Source of the DNA: an uncultured Methylophaga sp.
GTDB lineage: Bacteria; Pseudomonadota; Gammaproteobacteria; Nitrosococcales; Methylophagaceae
Length of the DNA: 10,593 bases
Direction: 5' to 3'
Assembly: GCA_946885755.1 (NCBI GenBank)
Contig: CAMPHB010000024.1
Location: 1 to 10,593 of the forward strand
Shown here piece by piece: positions 7,223 through 10,593 of the stretch. The translations under genes and the position numbers were made by a program. Each line of letters opens with the position of its first letter. Within the stretch, counting starts at the first letter, position 1. The notes beneath the pieces were generated by a model. It saw only the letters and a program-made list of their open reading frames with translations, was not told where the DNA came from and did no database searches.

Positions 7223-7951
7223 TCACTGTAACCAGTCGCGCAATTTACCGCGCAGCCGAACCACGGTCTGACTGTGGATTTGGCTGACCCGCGATTCGCT
7301 GACGCCCAGCACTTCGCCAATTTCTTTTAAATTCAGCTCGTCATTATAGTACAGGCTCATCAGCAGCCGTTCACGCTCTGGTAGTGTGTCGATTGCTTGT
7401 GCCAGCGCTTGTTGAAAGCCATGGTTTTCGGTATCCGCTTCCGGTGAATCTGGTCGATCACCGAGACCATCCGTGTCGGCCAACTGGTGATCAGTCAGTT
7501 CATCAAGACTGAACAACTGGTGGCCTGATGACGCCTGCAATTGCTGATGATATTCATCGGCGTCCATGCCCAAAGCTTTAGCGATTTCAGTATCCTGCGC
7601 TGGCCGGCCGAGTTGCTGTTCCAGTTGTTGCATGACTTCGGCAATTTCACGGGCTTTACGATGCACCGAGCGGGGCGCCCAGTCATTGCGGCGGATTTCA
7701 TCCAGCATGGAGCCACGAATACGAATACCGGCATAGGTTTCAAAGCTGGCACCCTGACTGGCATTGTATTGTTGAGAGGCATCTAACAAGCCAATCATGC
7801 CGGCCTGAATCAAATCATCGACATCAACGGTATGCGGCAACCGGGCAATCAAATGATAGGCAATACGCTTGACCAGTGCGCCATGTTGCTGAACCAGTTC
7901 TACCTGCGACTGGCCGTTGGCATATTGCTGGTAGATAGACACACTCATCAT
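7223..7951 (-). CDS. fliA: RNA polymerase sigma factor for flagellar genes, FliA (sigma-28)
   Basis: FliA directs RNA polymerase to late flagellar and chemotaxis promoters and is held by the anti-sigma factor FlgM until the hook is complete. The 242 residues have the three-domain FliA layout. Region 2 is at about 22-92 ([16 protein letters not shown], then [20 protein letters not shown]). [14 protein letters not shown] leads into region 3. Region 4 has a helix-turn-helix ([20 protein letters not shown], 207-226). Region 1 is absent, as expected for this group. The start is a double ATG, 3 nt after the flhG stop and without a strong ribosome binding site, so it probably depends on ribosomes finishing flhG. 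Its place before the che genes is the Pseudomonas/Vibrio arrangement. FlgM is not encoded in the window. Confidence 0.97.
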   Translation of the reverse strand: MMSVSIYQQYANGQSQVELVQQHGALVKRIAYHLIARLPHTVDVDDLIQAGMIGLLDASQQYNASQGASFETYAGIRIRGSMLDEIRRNDWAPRSVHRKAREIAEVMQQLEQQLGRPAQDTEIAKALGMDADEYHQQLQASSGHQLFSLDELTDHQLADTDGLGDRPDSPEADTENHGFQQALAQAIDTLPERERLLMSLYYNDELNLKEIGEVLGVSESRVSQIHSQTVVRLRGKLRDWLQ

Positions 7952-7954
7952 TAC

Positions 7955-8827
7955 TCAGACGGCTTCCATGCTGGCACGGATCAGCCGTTCGACGAAAAAC
8001 TCCATATGGCCACTAGGGGCTTTACTGACCGGCCAAAATTCAATTTTTTTGGCCAGATGCGCAAAAGCAGCAGCCGATTTACTACGCGGCATATAGTCAA
8101 CAACACTGCGTTGTTTTTTAACCGCCCGGCGCAGATCTTCATCAAACGGCACGATGCCCATAAAATCCAGCGTGACTTCCAGAAAACGATCACAGACCAT
8201 ATTGATTTTATCAAACAGCTCACGGCCTTCCTGCACATTGCGACTCATATTGGCAATGATATGAAAACGCTCAACGCCATGTTCGCGGCTGAGTAATTTA
8301 ATCAGCGCATAAGCATCGGTAATTGAGGCCGGTTCATCACACACCACGACGATTACTTCCTGGGCGGCGCGGCTGAAGCTGATAACACTGTCGGCAATAC
8401 CAGCAGCACTGTCGATCAGCAAAACATCAATATGTTGTTCAAGCTCACTGAACGCCTGAATCATACCCGCATGTTCAGCGGGACTGAGTTCGGCCATTTT
8501 TTTGACGCCCGAAGCAGCCGGAATGATCTGCATACCGGCCGGCCCATCGACCAGAATCTCACTCAGGCTTTTGCTGCCGTTGAGAACATGCAGCAAATTA
8601 AACTGCGGATGCAGGCCGAGCATGACGTCAATATTAGCCAGGCCTAAATCGGCATCCAGCAACACCACTTGTTTACCTTGTGTTGCCAGCGCTACACCGA
8701 GATTAACGGTCACGTTGGTTTTACCAACACCACCTTTACCACTGGCGATCGCAATGACTTTTACCGGACGTGCTGTCTGTTGCATTTGACGCAGACCGGC
8801 GGCCTGATCCTGGGGTGTTTCAGCCAT
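7955..8827 (-). CDS. flhG: Flagellar number regulator FlhG (FleN), MinD-family ATPase
   Basis: FlhG/FleN is a MinD-like ATPase that limits the number of polar flagella, by stimulating the FlhF GTPase and, in pseudomonads, by restraining the regulator FleQ. From the chosen ATG the protein has 290 residues. It shows the N-terminal FlhF-activating motif DQAAGLR (7-13), the deviant Walker A GKGGVGKTN (30-38, signature lysine 31), Walker A' LLDADLGLANID with Asp58 and Asp60, and Walker B LLIDSAAG. The C-terminus carries an amphipathic membrane-targeting helix, MEFFVERLIRAS. The start at 8827 is preferred over the in-frame ATG at 8845 because GGAGGT lies 10 nt before it and because the conserved motif then sits near the N-terminus. 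The longer form (296 residues) cannot be excluded. The gene overlaps flhF by 8 nt and ends 3 nt before fliA, so translation of all three is probably coupled. Confidence 0.95.
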   Translation of the reverse strand: MAETPQDQAAGLRQMQQTARPVKVIAIASGKGGVGKTNVTVNLGVALATQGKQVVLLDADLGLANIDVMLGLHPQFNLLHVLNGSKSLSEILVDGPAGMQIIPAASGVKKMAELSPAEHAGMIQAFSELEQHIDVLLIDSAAGIADSVISFSRAAQEVIVVVCDEPASITDAYALIKLLSREHGVERFHIIANMSRNVQEGRELFDKINMVCDRFLEVTLDFMGIVPFDEDLRRAVKKQRSVVDYMPRSKSAAAFAHLAKKIEFWPVSKAPSGHMEFFVERLIRASMEAV

Positions 8828-10016
8828 AGGCGGCAAAACCTCCATAACTGGACACCGTATGCGGGTCCGGGTTGTGTTTGGCTGACTGCATCAGTTCACT
8901 GGCCTGATTGACCAGTGTATTGGGCCGCGCCAGAGCTAAATCTTCCGGCACCTGCTGACCGTTACAAATATAAGCCAGCGGTAGTTGATAACGGATCATC
9001 GCTGAAACCGCGCCGCCAAGGCTGCCGGCTTCATCGGTTTTGGTCAAAATACAGCCATCTAAATTTAAATGTGAAAACGCTGCAATCATATCATTGAGCG
9101 CACTGTTTTGCGTGGTGGCTGACAGGGTCAGCAAAGTACGGATCTGTGCTGACTGTTGCTGCAACATGGCAAATTTTTCGGTAAGTCGCATATCGCGGGG
9201 ATTCATACCGGCAGTATCGATCAGGATAAAACGCCGATCAAGCAAATCACTGAGTGCGGTTGATAGTTCCTGATGGTTGCGGGCCACCCTGACCGGCACG
9301 CCGAGAATACGTGCATAAGTACGTAATTGCTCCTGACCACCGATGCGGTAACAGTCGGTGGTGATCAGCGCGACATTTTTGGCACCGTGTTTGAGTGCAC
9401 ACCGCGCGGCAATTTTGGCAATGGTGGTGGTTTTACCGACACCGGTTGGGCCAACTAACGCGGTGATACCGCCGTGTTCAATCATATCCTGCTGCTGAAG
9501 CGGTATTTGTGCCGCCAGCCGGCCCAGAGACTGCCGCCAGGCGGTTTCCAGATCATCAATACCGGCCGCTTGTGTGACCAGCTGTTTGGCGAGTTCAACA
9601 TCGGTGCCCATATGCAAATGCCGTTTCAGCAGCTGCATTTGGGTCGGACTTTGCCGGGCCATATCTTTCCAGGTCAAATCGGATAACTGGTTTTGCAGCA
9701 TATCGCGCAGGCCGGCAATTTCTTTGCGCATCTGTACCAAAGTCGGTTCCTGAGACCAGATGTTTTCCTGACGTGGCGCGCTGACGGGCGGTTGTTTTGG
9801 TTCGGGTTCGATTTCGACGCTGGGCGTTTCCTGACGTTGTCTGACCGGCGCTGACTGACGACGGAATTGTGATTCGTCATAATCGGTCGCTGCGACGATT
9901 TCGACGCCGCCATCCACACGGGTATTGGACAGGATCACCGCATCCGGGCCTAATACTTCGCGTACCTCACGGATCGCCTGACGCACATCTGCTGCCTGGA
10001 ATCGTTTTATTTTCAT
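8820..10016 (-). CDS. flhF: Flagellar biosynthesis protein FlhF, SRP-family GTPase
   Basis: FlhF is an SRP/FtsY-like GTPase that marks the cell pole for flagellar assembly. The 398 residues show a basic N-terminal B domain (MKIKRFQAADVRQAI...GPDAVILSNTR), a Gln/Pro-rich linker at about 50-95, a helical N domain at about 95-180 and the G domain from about 183. GTPase motifs are complete: P-loop GPTGVGKTT (189-197), DCYRIGGQEQL (221-231), DTAG (267-270), TKTD (325-328) and GQQVPEDL (353-360). The length is at the short end for the family, mainly because the linker is short. The ATG is preceded by AGAGG about 9-10 nt upstream, just after the flhA stop. The end overlaps flhG by 8 nt, the usual pairing of the GTPase with its activator. 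No missing catalytic residue is seen. Confidence 0.97.
   Translation of the reverse strand: MKIKRFQAADVRQAIREVREVLGPDAVILSNTRVDGGVEIVAATDYDESQFRRQSAPVRQRQETPSVEIEPEPKQPPVSAPRQENIWSQEPTLVQMRKEIAGLRDMLQNQLSDLTWKDMARQSPTQMQLLKRHLHMGTDVELAKQLVTQAAGIDDLETAWRQSLGRLAAQIPLQQQDMIEHGGITALVGPTGVGKTTTIAKIAARCALKHGAKNVALITTDCYRIGGQEQLRTYARILGVPVRVARNHQELSTALSDLLDRRFILIDTAGMNPRDMRLTEKFAMLQQQSAQIRTLLTLSATTQNSALNDMIAAFSHLNLDGCILTKTDEAGSLGGAVSAMIRYQLPLAYICNGQQVPEDLALARPNTLVNQASELMQSAKHNPDPHTVSSYGGFAAYG
8838..8843 (-). promoter_or_regulatory. Ribosome binding site GGAGGT that decides the flhG start
   Basis: GGAGGT on the minus strand lies inside the end of flhF and 10 nt before the ATG at 8827. The alternative ATG at 8845 has only a weak GGTG upstream, and this GGAGGT would then fall within its first codons. 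This favours the shorter FlhG. Confidence 0.6.
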
Positions 10017-10029
10017 AGCCTAACCTCTT

Positions 10030-10593
10030 CTAGCGGCCAACATTGGCGACAATACGTATCTGTTTGTCATCCGGAATTTCGTTATACGAAAGCACATGCA
10101 ACCCCGGAATGGCGTGGCGTATAAAGCGTGAAATCCAACCACGCAAACCGGCCTGAACCACCAGAATCCCTGCTTCGCCAGCCATTTCCTGGCGTTGTGC
10201 GGCATCCTGTAAATTACGGTGCATGTTTTCGGCAAGGCCAGGTTCGAGACTGGCGCCGCCTTCACCGGAAGCTTGCAATGTTTTTAGCAATATCTGTTCC
10301 AGTTCAGGGTCGAGGGTGATGATTGGGAGATCAGATTTGGTGCCATTGATGTGCTGGACAATCGAGTGGGCCAGAGACATGCGCACGGCAGCGATGATCG
10401 CTTCCGGATCAGGATTGCGGGCGGCCTGCTCGGCAATCGCTTCGGTAATAGTGCGGATATCACGGATCGGGATGTTTTCCTGTAACAGACTTTGCAACAC
10501 TTTTTGTACCGTACCCAGTGGCACGGTATCCGGTACCAGCCCCTCAACCAGTTTCGGTGCGATTTTGCCGAGATTATCGAGCAGGTGTTGTAC
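10030..10593 (-). CDS. flhA: Flagellar export gate protein FlhA, C-terminal 187 residues (5' end outside window)
   Basis: FlhA is the large inner-membrane protein of the flagellar type III export gate; its cytosolic C-terminal domain docks chaperone-substrate complexes. Only the end of that domain is in the window. The reading frame stays open to the right edge, adding 23 codons before the first internal GTG. The visible part begins VQHLLDNLGKIAPKLVEGLV and continues PLGTVQKVLQSLLQENIPIRDIRTI, the signature of FlhA subdomains D3/D4. The protein ends HVLSYNEIP...IRIVANVGR with a TAG stop. Full-length FlhA is about 690-700 residues, so roughly three quarters is missing because of the window edge, not because the gene is broken. 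It is first in the visible gene order and lies 13 nt before flhF. The identification is firm from the conserved motifs and the gene order. Confidence 0.96.
   Translation of the reverse strand, partial: VQHLLDNLGKIAPKLVEGLVPDTVPLGTVQKVLQSLLQENIPIRDIRTITEAIAEQAARNPDPEAIIAAVRMSLAHSIVQHINGTKSDLPIITLDPELEQILLKTLQASGEGGASLEPGLAENMHRNLQDAAQRQEMAGEAGILVVQAGLRGWISRFIRHAIPGLHVLSYNEIPDDKQIRIVANVGR

Noticed and set aside
7207..7320. Longer reading frame upstream of cheY reaching into fliA
   Set aside because: The extra residues are an out-of-frame reading of the fliA end. The conserved CheY sequence begins at MKILIVDD and the ribosome binding site lies inside the extension.
10030..10524. flhA as a short complete gene starting at 10524
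   Set aside because: The first codon there is an internal GTG; the frame continues with conserved FlhA sequence to the window edge.
1..10593. RNA genes, CRISPR arrays, insertion sequences, attachment sites and terminators
   Set aside because: Coding sequence fills almost the whole window, gaps are at most 19 nt, and no inverted-repeat, array or transposase signal was seen.

Overview
The window is a stretch of a chromosomal flagellar and chemotaxis operon from a polarly flagellated gammaproteobacterium. All twelve genes lie on the minus strand, so transcription runs from the high to the low coordinates: flhA (3' end only), flhF, flhG/fleN, fliA, cheY, cheZ, cheA, cheB, motC, motD, a ParA-family gene (parC type) and a CheW-like gene (parP type). 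This order is the one known from Pseudomonas and, with variations, from Vibrio and Shewanella. CheZ, the FlhF/FlhG pair and the ParC/ParP pair point the same way. Base composition is near-balanced and codon use looks uniform along the window. The genus cannot be fixed from the sequence; a marine or methylotrophic gammaproteobacterium such as Methylophaga is possible but is only a guess.

Layout on the minus strand. Positions 10593-8820 hold the end of the export-gate gene flhA and the SRP-type GTPase flhF. Positions 8827-7955 hold the MinD-type ATPase flhG. Positions 7951-7223 hold fliA, the flagellar sigma factor. Positions 7206-4072 hold the signalling core cheY, cheZ, cheA and cheB. Positions 3052-1347 hold the second stator pair motC-motD. 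Positions 1350-9 hold the array-positioning pair. Gaps between genes are 19 nt or less and three junctions overlap, so there is no gene-free stretch and no visible terminator or internal promoter. The operon almost certainly continues at both ends: the rest of flhA lies beyond the right edge, and by synteny cheW is expected beyond the left edge.

How the genes work together. FlhF and FlhG set the place and number of flagella, FliA switches on late flagellar and chemotaxis genes, and FlhA belongs to the export gate. CheA phosphorylates CheY and CheB, CheZ dephosphorylates CheY, and CheB demethylates receptors. MotC/MotD form a stator, probably proton-driven. ParC/ParP place and hold the chemosensory array at the cell pole.

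The main point of interest is in CheA. The stretch between its Hpt domain and its dimerisation domain shows no classical CheY-binding P2 domain. It is an Ala/Pro-rich linker carrying two copies of an acidic 17-residue motif (DDxxTxxEFEALLDxLxG) that resembles the CheY-binding N-terminal peptide of FliM and, less closely, the CheY-binding tail of CheZ. No wholly new system is seen; the rest is a well-known locus with some unusual start codons and tight translational coupling.
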